A stretch of DNA of 64,000 nucleotides, from assembly GCA_965218775.1 (NCBI GenBank), contig CBDCLS010000006.1, positions 2,728,001 through 2,792,000 of the forward strand. The letters are read 5' to 3'. A program made the position numbers and the translations under genes. Shown here one piece after another: positions 23,433 through 31,962 of this stretch (its first letter is position 1; each line of letters starts with the position of its first letter). The stretch is from CAUZIZ01 sp965218775 (lineage in GTDB: Bacteria; Acidobacteriota; UBA6911; RPQK01; JAJDTT01). The notes below the pieces were generated by a model, which saw only the letters and a program-made list of their open reading frames with translations, did no database searches and was not told the origin of the DNA.

Positions 23433-25973
23433 TCACCCTCGAAAAAGGAACTCATTCGAGACAAAAACAGCATGACAGTACCGGGACCACGCCTCCCTGC
23501 GTGGTTCGTCAGGTCTCAAAACGGCCAGATCCCGTTCGAAACGCGCCAGAAACTCGAGCGCCCGGCTCACTTCCGGTTGTGTCACGGGACGGTTCAGAAC
23601 CCTTAAGAAAAGATGCGCGATTCGTTGGCTGTCGTCAAGCTCCTTCTCGTTCAACAGAGCCTTGGCAGTAAGAAGAGCTTGTTGCATCACAAAAGGTGAG
23701 TTCATGAGGTAGAGGCCCTGGGTGGGAACGGTGGTGACGGAGCGAGCCCCTGTAGTCTCGTCGGGATTGGGGAAATCGAAAAGGTCCAACAATTCGAGTT
23801 GTTGGAGCTGGCTTTTGCGCACGGTCGGCAAGTAAATGGTTCTTCGCCACAGAACGTCCTCGCCGATCTTGGCGTCCTTGGTGAGAGCCTCCGGAAAACC
23901 GAACCCGATGTTCTCGAGAGAATCCAGTGGTAGGGAAGGCCCTCCCCGGGTCCGATCCAATCGTCCACTTATGGCCAGCAGCGAGTCGCGAAGCGTCTCC
24001 GCCTCCAGTCGGCGGCGATTGGCACGCCACAGCAGCCGGTTGTCGGGATCCGTTGCGTGGGCTTCGGCGTTGTGATTGCTGCTTTGCCGGTAGCTGCTCG
24101 TCAGCACGATTTCCCGAATCATGCTCTTGACGGACCAACCCTGCTGGACGAAACGCGAAGCCAGGTAATCAAGCAGTTCGGGGTGACTGGGTGATTCCCC
24201 CTGAGTGCCGAAGTTGTCCACGGTGCGCACCAGGCCGACACCCAACAGATGATGCCAGATCCGGTTCACCATCACCCTGGCTGTGAGCGGATTCCGGGGA
24301 TCGACCAGCCAGCCGGCCAACTCCAGGCGGCCGCTCGACCGAACGTATCTGCCTTTGAAATCTCTGCGGTTGGCGATTCGAGGTGGTCCCGTCGAAGTCA
24401 GCGAAAGGAACCCTCTGGGAACCGACTCTCCCAGACTGTGCGGGTTCCCACGGATGTTGAGGTGGCAGTCCTCGGGCACATCCCGGTCCTCGGTGGCAAT
24501 CGCCAGGGGAGGGCCGGGACGGTTGAACTCCACCAGCAGGACCTGCTGGGCCGCTTGCTTCAGCGTTTTTTCGATCTCCTCGATCTCCTTCTCGAGCTGC
24601 TCCTTCTTCGTTGAGTCGGTCGCTTCCTGGAGAGCTTTTCGTCTGTCGGCTAGTCGCTTCTCTTCGGCTTTGAGTGCTTCTTGATTGGCTACGGCCTCTG
24701 CCAGGTCCTTCTGATACCGCTTCATGGCGGCGGACCGCTGCCTGAGCTCGGCTGCGGTCTCGGGCAGCAGCACTCGGTTGACCTCGCTGAAGATGCCGGT
24801 CTTGCGACCGTTGAGCGTTCTCGTACTCCGGAATATTCCCGCCATTGCGTAATAATCATTCGTGGGGATGGGGTCGAACTTGTGATCGTGGCAGCGCGCA
24901 CAGCCGAGAGTCAGCCCTTGAAAAACCCGGCCCAGCCGATCGATCTGCGTATCCACTACATCCATGGTCAGCTGCTCTTTATCCGCGTCCACCAACGCCC
25001 AGGGCCCAATCGCCAGGAAGCCGGTCGCCACGATCTGCTGGCGACGCTGGGCATCCGTTTGCCAGTCGAGTACGTCTCCAGCGATCTGTTCCCGCACGAA
25101 ACGATCGTAGGGTTTGTCACTGTTGAGGGACTGGATAACATAGTCGCGATACCTCCAGGCCTCCTTGGCTGGGATACGACGCCCCTTGCCCAGGGTGTCC
25201 GCGTAGCCTGTCAAGTCGAGCCAATGTCGACCCCAGCGCTCGCCGAAATCAGGAGATGCCAGGAGCCGGTCGACGACTCTTTCAAAGGCGTGTTCGGAAT
25301 CGTCCCGTACGAATGCCTGGATGGCCTGGGGATCGGGCGGTAATCCAGTTAGATCGAAGTAGATCCGCCGCAAGAGTGTGTAGCGATTGGCTCCTGGCGA
25401 GGGCTTCAAGCCCTTGGCCTCCAACTGCGCCAGGATGAAATGATCGATGGGGTGGCTGGGCCAGCCGTTCTTCCGAACGGCGGGTGGTGCTGCCCTGCTC
25501 ACCGACTGCCAGGCCCAGTGGTCAAGACTCGCTTCAGAGGTGTCCGGCTTTGCCCCTACGAGATTGCCGGTGGCGGCTTCATGTTCCGGCCAGGGTGCCC
25601 CCAATCGGACCCATTTGACGAGAACCTCGATCTGATCTCCCGACAGCTTCCCAGTGGGCGGCATCTCGAGATTCCGGTAGCGGACCGCCTGAATAAGTTG
25701 GCTGGCGTCGGGGTCCCCGGGAACAATCACTGGTCCACGGTCGCCCCCCTTCAGCACGCCGGCCCGGTTATCGAGCCGCAGATTTGCGAACGGCGTGTCG
25801 GCCTGCGCACTGTGGCACTGGTAGCAGTTCTCGACCAGAAGCGGCCGAACCTCGGATTCAAAAAACTTTTCTTTCGCTGCTACGGATTGAGGGGTTGCCT
25901 CTGCTTGATGAGGGAAGGTGACGACCGCAACTAAGAGCACCAGTCGGGAGGTGCACAATCGATTGCTGTTCAA
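23433..25973 (-). CDS. PSD1-type protein: cytochrome-like CxxCH + DUF1549 + DUF1553
   Basis: Exported 846-aa protein. Signal peptide about 1-26. PSCyt1 domain with heme site CYQCH at residues 50-54 and distal methionine in RNLEMPPTGKLSGDQIEVLV. DUF1549 (about 155-365, PIDHFILAQLEAKGLKPSP, LTGLPPDPQAIQAF, RWGRHWLDLTGYADT) includes a second heme-like CARCH in GLTLGCARCHDHKFDPIP. A coiled coil (about 390-475) and DUF1553 (about 540-800, RVMVNRIWHHLLGVGLVRTV, WRANRRRLEAETLRDSLL) follow. GC-rich Planctomycete hallmark; biochemical role unproven. It forms an operon with the DUF1501 gene. Confidence 0.93.
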   Translation of the reverse strand: MNSNRLCTSRLVLLVAVVTFPHQAEATPQSVAAKEKFFESEVRPLLVENCYQCHSAQADTPFANLRLDNRAGVLKGGDRGPVIVPGDPDASQLIQAVRYRNLEMPPTGKLSGDQIEVLVKWVRLGAPWPEHEAATGNLVGAKPDTSEASLDHWAWQSVSRAAPPAVRKNGWPSHPIDHFILAQLEAKGLKPSPGANRYTLLRRIYFDLTGLPPDPQAIQAFVRDDSEHAFERVVDRLLASPDFGERWGRHWLDLTGYADTLGKGRRIPAKEAWRYRDYVIQSLNSDKPYDRFVREQIAGDVLDWQTDAQRRQQIVATGFLAIGPWALVDADKEQLTMDVVDTQIDRLGRVFQGLTLGCARCHDHKFDPIPTNDYYAMAGIFRSTRTLNGRKTGIFSEVNRVLLPETAAELRQRSAAMKRYQKDLAEAVANQEALKAEEKRLADRRKALQEATDSTKKEQLEKEIEEIEKTLKQAAQQVLLVEFNRPGPPLAIATEDRDVPEDCHLNIRGNPHSLGESVPRGFLSLTSTGPPRIANRRDFKGRYVRSSGRLELAGWLVDPRNPLTARVMVNRIWHHLLGVGLVRTVDNFGTQGESPSHPELLDYLASRFVQQGWSVKSMIREIVLTSSYRQSSNHNAEAHATDPDNRLLWRANRRRLEAETLRDSLLAISGRLDRTRGGPSLPLDSLENIGFGFPEALTKDAKIGEDVLWRRTIYLPTVRKSQLQQLELLDLFDFPNPDETTGARSVTTVPTQGLYLMNSPFVMQQALLTAKALLNEKELDDSQRIAHLFLRVLNRPVTQPEVSRALEFLARFERDLAVLRPDEPRREAWSRYCHAVFVSNEFLFRG

Positions 25974-26040
25974 CTCAAGGGCCCCTTAACGACATCCTTA
26001 TCTGTAGTTTAGCCACCTGGAATATGAATCTCAACTCGCG

Positions 26041-27036
26041 CTACTCACCCCCCAGCTTCAGGCTGCGGCGCAGTCGTGGGAAGTTGTACTTCAAACCTGG
26101 AAACCGCTGGAAACCCTCTTCCCGGAGCTGGGTGGGGAAGAGCTGGCAGACGCGATCGTAGAGCTCCTGGGAGAGGTCGGTGCGAAATGCTTCTATGCTT
26201 GTCTTCAGCTGAGACAGGGAACTGAAGCCTACGATGGGCGCTGTAACTGCAACGGACTTCCTGACCCAGGCGATGGCCAGTTGAGATGGAAGGAGGTCTT
26301 CGCTCCGGGCGAGTCGTGAGAACTTTTCTAACTCATCCCCGTAGCTCACCAGCCAGGTCAGGAGACGGGTGTCCGAAGCCGCCCGAGATCCCTGGGGTAA
26401 AGGTGCGCCCCCACCGGAATACTTGCCGGCCAGAAGCCCACCCAGCAAGGGCCGATAGGCCGTGATGGCCACCTTCTCAGCCAGAGCCTGGGGTAGGTGC
26501 TCCAACTCGATTCCCCGCTCCACTGGGTTGTAGGCCAACTGGTTGCAGACCAGGGGAGCCCAACCATTGTCCCGTGCGATGGAGTTGGAGTGGGCGAATA
26601 GCCAGGCCGGGTAGTTGCAGCAGCCGACGTATCGGCTCTTGCCCTGGACGACGACGTGGTTGAGGGCTTCCATGACCTCGGCGGGCCTCATTCCCTCCTG
26701 GGGCCAATGGATCAGGTAGAGATCGACGTGATCTGTCTGGAGCCGGGAAAGGCTTTCGCCGATACTCTCCCGAATGCTCTTCCCATCTATCCCTTTGTGA
26801 ACCTTGGTGGTGAGGAAAAGCTGGTCCCTGCGTCCCCGGATGGAGGCGGCCAATACCTCCTCGTTTTTCCCGTCCCCGTACATGGCAGCCGTGTCAATGA
26901 AATTGACGCCCTGATCCAGGGCTGCCGCCACGACGCGTTCCGCTTCGCCGGGCTCGCAGCGCTCTCCAAAATTCATGGCACCGATACACATCTCCGAGAC
27001 CGTCTCACCCGTATTGGCGAACTCCACTTGTCTCAT
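26041..27036 (-). CDS. Aldo/keto reductase
   Basis: NADPH-dependent reductase of the AKR superfamily, (beta/alpha)8 barrel. The catalytic tetrad is visible: Asp and Tyr in FIDTAAMYGDG, Lys in FLTTKVH and His in LYLIHWPQEG; NADP binding near ITAYRPLLGG and TAPIVGFSSLSQLKTSIEA. I place the start at ATG 27036 (MRQVEFANTGETVSEMCIG), the family-typical N-terminus. A longer frame to 27087 reads into the IS and should not be used. The IS inverted repeat begins at 27038, so the native ribosome-binding site and promoter are displaced 2.1 kb away and expression now depends on the IS, or is lost. Confidence 0.9.
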   Translation of the reverse strand: MRQVEFANTGETVSEMCIGAMNFGERCEPGEAERVVAAALDQGVNFIDTAAMYGDGKNEEVLAASIRGRRDQLFLTTKVHKGIDGKSIRESIGESLSRLQTDHVDLYLIHWPQEGMRPAEVMEALNHVVVQGKSRYVGCCNYPAWLFAHSNSIARDNGWAPLVCNQLAYNPVERGIELEHLPQALAEKVAITAYRPLLGGLLAGKYSGGGAPLPQGSRAASDTRLLTWLVSYGDELEKFSRLARSEDLLPSQLAIAWVRKSVAVTAPIVGFSSLSQLKTSIEAFRTDLSQELYDRVCQLFPTQLREEGFQRFPGLKYNFPRLRRSLKLGGE

Positions 27037-27037
27037 G

Positions 27038-29145
27038 ACACTAGCCTGGATTCCCACGGCGAGATAGGTTTCGAGTAGAGCTAACATTACAGGGCTTCCC
27101 CGAGGAGGATGCGGAGGCGTTTGCCGCCTAGCCAGGGGATGACCGGGTTCATGCTGGCAAATCCGGCGGCCCGAAGCAAGGGGTTGTGGGCGCGCTTCTG
27201 GAAGCGGACTTGAATTTCCTCTGGGGTCACGCTGACCCGAGCGACCGCGTCAATGAAGTCCCGGAACAGGTGGCGGGACTTGGCCTGTTCGTAGCCATTG
27301 CCAATGCGCTGGGCGAAGAGCCGATAGAGGCTGCTGGCCATCAAGGTCAGCAGCAGATCGCAGCTGACATTCAGGGGCACGGCCGAAGAGAGTGCGTCCA
27401 TGTGGAAAAAGTCGATCCCATCGGCGATCTGATTTTCGATGAGCATGCGCTGGGCGTAGCGCTCAATCAAGGTGGCCGGGGAGCGGCGCAGCTGATTGGT
27501 CAGCAGAAAGGTGGGGTCTTCATGGCCCAGACCGGCGACGATCAGCTGGCGCAGCGGTCCCTCATAGGCACGCAGAGCGATCGTCTGGTCCAGGACTCGA
27601 GGCGTTCGAAACGCCCGCGTCACCCGCTTGAGCTGCAGCTGCCGCCAAGCGGAAAGGGGGCACTGGCGGGCGGCCTCGAGCATGGAGCGGGAGCGGCGCC
27701 TCAAGGTGATGAAGTCAATCTCTCGGCGGTTGAGTTCGTGGAGCTGGGCGTAGACGGTCAGCTTGGAGTCGAAGAGCAACTCGCCCGGATAGCGCCCCGT
27801 GTGCTCCTTCCAGTAGTCCACGAAGCGCAAGATCTCCTGGGCTTGATCCTCTCGGCGAACCTGGGCGTTGGCATAGCAGAAGACGCGGGTGTGGGCATCG
27901 GCGGCCAGGAAGGCCAGCACGCCCTTCTGGCGTCGGCTGCGTTTGGACACGTAGTGAGTTTGCAGCAAGGCGTCCTCGCCGTGAAAGGGGATGGTATGAA
28001 AGTCCAGGTGCAAGGACTCGCCCCAGCCCAGCCCCTGGGTGGTGACGGCGTCAAACCAGGTGCTCATGAGTCGGGGGTAGGCGGGCGGATCAACGCGGCA
28101 ACTGTACTCGGTCAGAAAAGAACGCTTGGGCAGGCAATTGAGACCGGCAAACAGAGGCGGGCCCGGATCGAAGACGTGGCTCATGAAATGGCTGTGGCGG
28201 GTGTTGTCGAAGAGCTTCAGCGCCAGCAGGGCCCGTAGGGCCGCCCCGGCGGGAATCATCTCCGAGCCCGGAAACCCAGCCCCCTGCAGCAGCTGATCCA
28301 GCGACATGGGGATCAACCAAGGCAGAAACAGAAACAGACCGCCGAACTTGGTGTGGAAGTCTCGGGGGCTCAGCTCCAGGTGGCGCACGTCAGCCACCTC
28401 GGCCGCCGTGGGGCGCAGCCGATCCGGGCGCTCCTCGTCCCGGCGCCGGGGCAGCGCGGCAAAGCCCTCCTCGGTCAGAATCACGGAGATGGCCGAAGGA
28501 CTCAAGGGGGCTCCGCTCTCTCGTAAGGCGTCGGCGATGTCGTAGATCGAGAGGTTTTGCTTGCGCAGGGCGACGATCTTCTGGCGGCGAGTGTCCTTCT
28601 CCGGCGAGGCCCCCGGTCCCTTCGGGGGCGGCACAAAGAAGCTCCGCTGAGGGTTCTGGCGGAACTGATGGCACAGCACCCGGAAGCTGCCCGCAGTGTA
28701 GCCGAAGCGCCGAGCCGCCTCCGGAGAGGGGAGCCCTTCGACGAAATAGGCCCGCAAAGCCTCGTATTGCCGCTGGGTGGAGTTGGCGGGCTGCAGGAAG
28801 TAGCGAGCCCACTGTGTTAAGTCTTTATCTGGACTCTTTATCACAGACCCACTATGTCAAATAGATCTGACATTTTCAAGAGTGGGAATCCAAGGATCTA
28901 ACTCCAGGACTTATACCGGGAAAATCCACGGAAAAGCGTTTTCTATAACTATGTGGATCGTTCACTAAAGATCCTCCATAGAGCTAACTTTTGACTTCAA
29001 ACTACAAGGGTGTGCCTGTCCCCGGATAGATCCCTCAGGCCCTTCGTGGAGCGACCGGGCCACCCACAACCCCCCGGATCTGGCCGTGGACAGCGCTTTA
29101 TGGTTCGTTAGTTCTGAGGTACGCTATGGGAATCCAGGCTAGTGT
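27038..29145. mobile_element. Complete 2.1-kb DDE insertion sequence with 19-bp inverted repeats
   Basis: acactagcctggattccca at 27038-27056 and its exact reverse complement tgggaatccaggctagtgt at 29127-29145 bound one transposase gene (27087-28844, minus strand). The left repeat abuts the start codon of the aldo/keto reductase. No clear target duplication is seen (left flank ...ctcatg, right flank atcgcgg...). The 282 bp between the transposase start and the right repeat are non-coding. A diverged relative sits at the left edge of the window. Family name not assigned from sequence alone. Confidence 0.85.
27087..28844 (-). CDS. DDE transposase of the 2.1-kb IS
   Basis: 585 aa. The N-terminal half carries two helix-turn-helix blocks (QRQYEALRAYFVEGLPSPEA-ARRFGYTAGSFRVLCHQFRQ and KIVALRKQNLSIYDIADALR-ESGAPLSPSAISVILTEEGF). 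An IS4-like DDE domain follows: first Asp in LHLDFHTIPFHGED, second Asp in ELLFDSKLTVYAQLHELNRR, and Glu in ERYAQRMLIENQIADGIDFF. The stop is 31 bp inside the left inverted repeat. All catalytic residues are present and the frame is intact, so the element may be active. Confidence 0.92.
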   Translation of the reverse strand: MIKSPDKDLTQWARYFLQPANSTQRQYEALRAYFVEGLPSPEAARRFGYTAGSFRVLCHQFRQNPQRSFFVPPPKGPGASPEKDTRRQKIVALRKQNLSIYDIADALRESGAPLSPSAISVILTEEGFAALPRRRDEERPDRLRPTAAEVADVRHLELSPRDFHTKFGGLFLFLPWLIPMSLDQLLQGAGFPGSEMIPAGAALRALLALKLFDNTRHSHFMSHVFDPGPPLFAGLNCLPKRSFLTEYSCRVDPPAYPRLMSTWFDAVTTQGLGWGESLHLDFHTIPFHGEDALLQTHYVSKRSRRQKGVLAFLAADAHTRVFCYANAQVRREDQAQEILRFVDYWKEHTGRYPGELLFDSKLTVYAQLHELNRREIDFITLRRRSRSMLEAARQCPLSAWRQLQLKRVTRAFRTPRVLDQTIALRAYEGPLRQLIVAGLGHEDPTFLLTNQLRRSPATLIERYAQRMLIENQIADGIDFFHMDALSSAVPLNVSCDLLLTLMASSLYRLFAQRIGNGYEQAKSRHLFRDFIDAVARVSVTPEEIQVRFQKRAHNPLLRAAGFASMNPVIPWLGGKRLRILLGEAL

Positions 29146-29294
29146 ATCGCGGCTGCAGGGGAGGACAAGACCCTGCCCCTCATTTAGATGCCGGTCCGAG
29201 AAAAACCGGACCTGCCCCCATGGATTCACTCCTTGCTGCTTGTGATTTGGAACTTGTCTGTCGCTTGTTTCTTGTACCTCGGGATTTTCAAGTT

Positions 29295-29783
29295 TCAGGT
29301 CAACGACCCAAAGCAGGTAACCAGATCTGTCTTGGCGGGGGTTGCACCCACTTGCCTCATCAGGGTGGCCACCTGTCCTCGGTGGTAGGAAGAATGGTTG
29401 ACGACGTGCTGCATGAGCTGCTTGAGTGGGAAAAAGGCGACCTTACCATCTGCTGGTCGCGGGACAGACACCAAGCGGTCAAAGTCCATAACTCCAGCAG
29501 CGAACGAGCGCATGTCGCGCTCGAGCCGCTCCCAGCAGCTACCCACCGATTCGATGTTGGGAAAGTCCTCCGGTTTCAAAGGATCGGTGGGATTTCCCTG
29601 CCAGACTGAAAGCCAGCGGCGTTCCGCACTCATCATGTGAACCAGGGTGTTTCGGGTCGAGGGAAAGCTACTGGAGAGGTCCCGAAGAAACTGCTCCTCG
29701 GTCAACTCAGATACCGCCTCCATCATCCGATTCTTGGCCCAGTAATTGAACTCGACCAGGATCCTCAGGTCTTCAGAAGTCAT
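29295..29783 (-). CDS. DinB-like metal-dependent protein
   Basis: 162-aa four-helix bundle of the DinB/YfiT superfamily. Three metal-binding histidines are in place: one in NTLVHMMSAERRW and two in MQHVVNHSSYHRGQVATLMR. Members act as thiol-dependent S-transferases or have unknown roles. Start ATG 29783 (MTSEDLRILVEFNYWAKNRM); the longer frame upstream is antisense to an IS91 fragment. No operon partner. The neighbouring bacilliredoxin gene at 5.3 kb also implies low-molecular-weight thiol chemistry in this genome, but the two genes are not linked. Confidence 0.88.
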   Translation of the reverse strand: MTSEDLRILVEFNYWAKNRMMEAVSELTEEQFLRDLSSSFPSTRNTLVHMMSAERRWLSVWQGNPTDPLKPEDFPNIESVGSCWERLERDMRSFAAGVMDFDRLVSVPRPADGKVAFFPLKQLMQHVVNHSSYHRGQVATLMRQVGATPAKTDLVTCFGSLT

Positions 29784-29810
29784 CGAAAGCCTCCCCTTCT
29801 TCGTGGAGTT

Positions 29811-30096
29811 AGCTGGGCAAGGTTGCTTCGCAAGGTGTATGAGATTGACCCCTTGGAATGTCCCAAATGTGGCTCCACCTTGAACCTCATCGCGGTGATC
29901 GAACAACCGAGCGTGATTCGAGACATCCTCCAACACCTGGATCTCTGGCAGCGGCCCCAACGCGCTCCGCCACCCCGACTCTTCCCCCAACAAACTCGAA
30001 AGCTTCCTGGCTTCGCTTTCGCCCCAGCAGGCTCAAGCCGTCCGAGCCTCCTCCGACGCGCTCTTCTGGGACGAGGTCCCGATTTGGGAAGACTGA
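29811..30096 (+). pseudogene. IS91-family transposase, C-terminal fragment with frameshift
   Basis: SWARLLRKVYEIDPLECPKC-GSTLNLIAVIEQPSVIRDIL-QHLDLW is the C-terminal zinc-ribbon end of IS91-type (Y2) transposases. About 29935 the frame shifts: the tail continues in another frame as SGPNALRHPDSSPNKLESFL-ASLSPQQAQAVRASSDALFW-DEVPIWED, then TGA at 30094. The catalytic N-terminal two-thirds are missing. Probably a one-ended transposition remnant. Confidence 0.75.
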
Positions 30097-30289
30097 GCCG
30101 GCCCCTGCCCCGGCCGGATTCAACATCCGTGTATCCCTTTTTGCCTGGATTGGCCCCTTCCTCCAACCATAACTCGATCTCGACGCCCCCATCGGGGTAT
30201 TGCATCCCATTTTCTCCTTCACCTCCGAGCGGAAGCTCCCCCTCGTCCTTTCTCCACCCTTTTTTCATGTTCCGCAATGCAAAAATGGC

Positions 30290-30556
30290 ACCCAATACCC
30301 GCCGCCCAAAAAAGGAATTTCCTATCTCCTTCCTGGTGTGTCGGTCGACGCAACCAGGTTTGGTCCACGTCAGATCGACCCGGACGGACTTCCTGTTGTG
30401 GTCAAGCCCGTCCTGGATGCGCTGCAACACATCGGGGTCCTTGGGGATGATACACCGCAGTGGATCCCGCATCTGCGGGTTGTGCCGGGCGAGATCAGAG
30501 CGAACCCGGCTACGTTGGTTGTGGTGGTGCGGGGAAAGGAACACGTCCACGTCTAA
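30290..30556 (+). pseudogene. RusA-like endonuclease domain remnant
   Basis: The segment IDPDGLPVVVKPVLDALQHI-GVLGDDTPQWIPHLRVV resembles the core of RusA-family Holliday junction resolvases (D-x-D/N ... KPVLDAL ... G-DD). Upstream sequence is low-complexity and proline-rich without a clear N-terminal domain. I read it as a truncated phage-derived gene; similarity is short, so the call is tentative. Confidence 0.35.
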
Positions 30557-30612
30557 AGTGAGTTAGTATCTGCCGCCCGTTGTTGGCATGAGCCTGACGG
30601 ACTACACTTGGG

Positions 30613-31839
30613 TTAAGCAACCGTTTTTCTGTAATTTTCTTTAGGGCCTGTAGGGAAGAATTGCTCCACTTGTGTTTTCCAGCCGGCCAGGTTCAGGTAT
30701 TGCCGGCCGGTTAACCACTCCTCGTGTATCTCTGCAAGCACAGCCGAGATGAGCCGCAGCGCCGACGCTTCGTGGGGAAAGATTCCCACCACCCGGGTTC
30801 GTCTCCGGATCTCCCGGTGCAGTCTCTCCAGTCCGTTGATGGTTCGGATCCTTCGCCACCAGCTCCTCGGAAAATCAAACACTGTCAGCCCTTCATCCAC
30901 GTTCTCTTCCAGCCAGCTCACGAACTCCGGTGCAATCTTTTCGAACTTCTTGACGACTTTACCCTTGAGCTCCTCGGCATCTTCTCGAGACGGGGCATCG
31001 AAAATGTCCCGCATGGCCTGGGCGATGCGGGGCTTGTCCTCTTTGCGGCGAGCATATTGTTGGGCGTTTTTACTCAGGTGAAACTGACAACGGTTCCAGG
31101 GCACCGACGGATAAACTGCCCGCCTGGCCGCCTTCAGTCCTTCGTGATCGTCACTGACAAACAGCTCGACCCCTCTCAGTCCACGCTTGTGCAGATCTCC
31201 CAGAAACCCTCGCCAATGCACCTCCGCTTCACTGATCCTGGTGCTCAGACCCAACACCTCCCGCGTTCCGAAACGATTGACTCCTATGGCTTTCAGGATG
31301 GCCACGTCCTGCACCCTGCCGCCTCTTCGAACCTTCTCGTAGTGGGCATCCAGATACACGATCGGATACTCTCCCAGCTCCCGGCTTCAAAACTCTTCCA
31401 GCTCTTCGTCCAGCATCCCGGCCACTCTCGAGACCTGGGTGGCCGAGATCTCCAACCCACACAGCTGCTCCGTGATCTCGGTGACTTTCCTCGTCGAGAC
31501 TCCCATCACATACATCTCGGCAATGGCCAGCTTCAGGGCCTTCTCCGAACGGCAACCCCTCTCCAGCGACTTGGGATAAAACCTCAACCCACGCACCTGT
31601 GGAATCTCCAAGTGCAGCTCTCCCACTCGAGTCTGAATCCGCTTGCCTTTGAATCCGTTTCGATAGCCTCGCCGACTGGCTGTTCTCTCGTACGCTTCCG
31701 CTCCCAGAAACTCGCTTCTTTCCAACTGCATGGCCACGTTGAACAGCTTCTCCAGGATTCCTCGAAAGGCTTCTGTTCCTTCCTCGATCAACTCCGCCAG
31801 GATCTCCCGTGGTACTCTCTTTTCCAGGTCTGGGTTCAT
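30613..31839 (-). pseudogene. IS256-family (Mutator) transposase interrupted by a nonsense codon
   Basis: Two pieces in the same frame: 31839-31387 (150 aa, DNA-binding N-terminus: ASRRGYRNGFKGKRIQTRVG, LRFYPKSLERG, MYVMGVSTRKVTEITEQLCG) and 31359-30613 (DDE domain). They are separated only by TGA at 31387-31389 (EELEEF-stop-SRELGEYPIVYLDAHYEK). The catalytic residues remain: Asp in VYLDAHYEK, Asp in ELFVSDDHEGLKAA and Glu in GLERLHREI. The stop probably comes from a CGA-to-TGA transition. The 3' end reads past the left inverted repeat into flanking DNA (NYRKTVA-stop). Inactive unless the stop is read through. Confidence 0.9.
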
Positions 31840-31935
31840 TTGATTCTCCTTGCCAGATAGACGTTTCTGTTTTTGGAGAATCCTGTCCCAGACCTCTGTC
31901 TTTCCGACCCAGGCCTGACCAGAATTTACAGAAAA
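30625..31935. mobile_element. IS256-family insertion sequence
   Basis: Imperfect terminal inverted repeats flank the transposase: tttttctgtaattttcttta at 30624 onward and, read inward from 31935, ttttctgtaaattctggtca; both continue to ggcctg. The right end lies 28 bp before the pentapeptide-repeat gene start. No target duplication is evident. Confidence 0.7.
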
Positions 31936-31962
31936 GAAGTTACGCTACTTACACTTGAGCCT

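Noticed and set aside
27186..28238. 350-aa plus-strand ORF opposite the IS transposase
   Set aside because: Antisense shadow; the transposase on the other strand has all family motifs. The same pattern appears at 41-604 opposite the edge copy.
29780..30550. 256-aa minus-strand ORF over the IS91/RusA remnants
   Set aside because: Low-complexity, antisense to the recognisable IS91 tail and RusA-like segment.
31387..31389. Selenocysteine reading of the TGA in the IS256 transposase
   Set aside because: No SECIS-like hairpin is apparent after it and transposases of this family do not use selenocysteine.
30613..31839. Programmed frameshift between two transposase ORFs (IS3-like)
   Set aside because: Both pieces are in the same frame, so this is a nonsense codon and not a frameshift.
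30724..31860. 378-aa plus-strand ORF across the IS256 element
   Set aside because: Antisense to the transposase; it is open only because of base composition and shows no protein-family signature.
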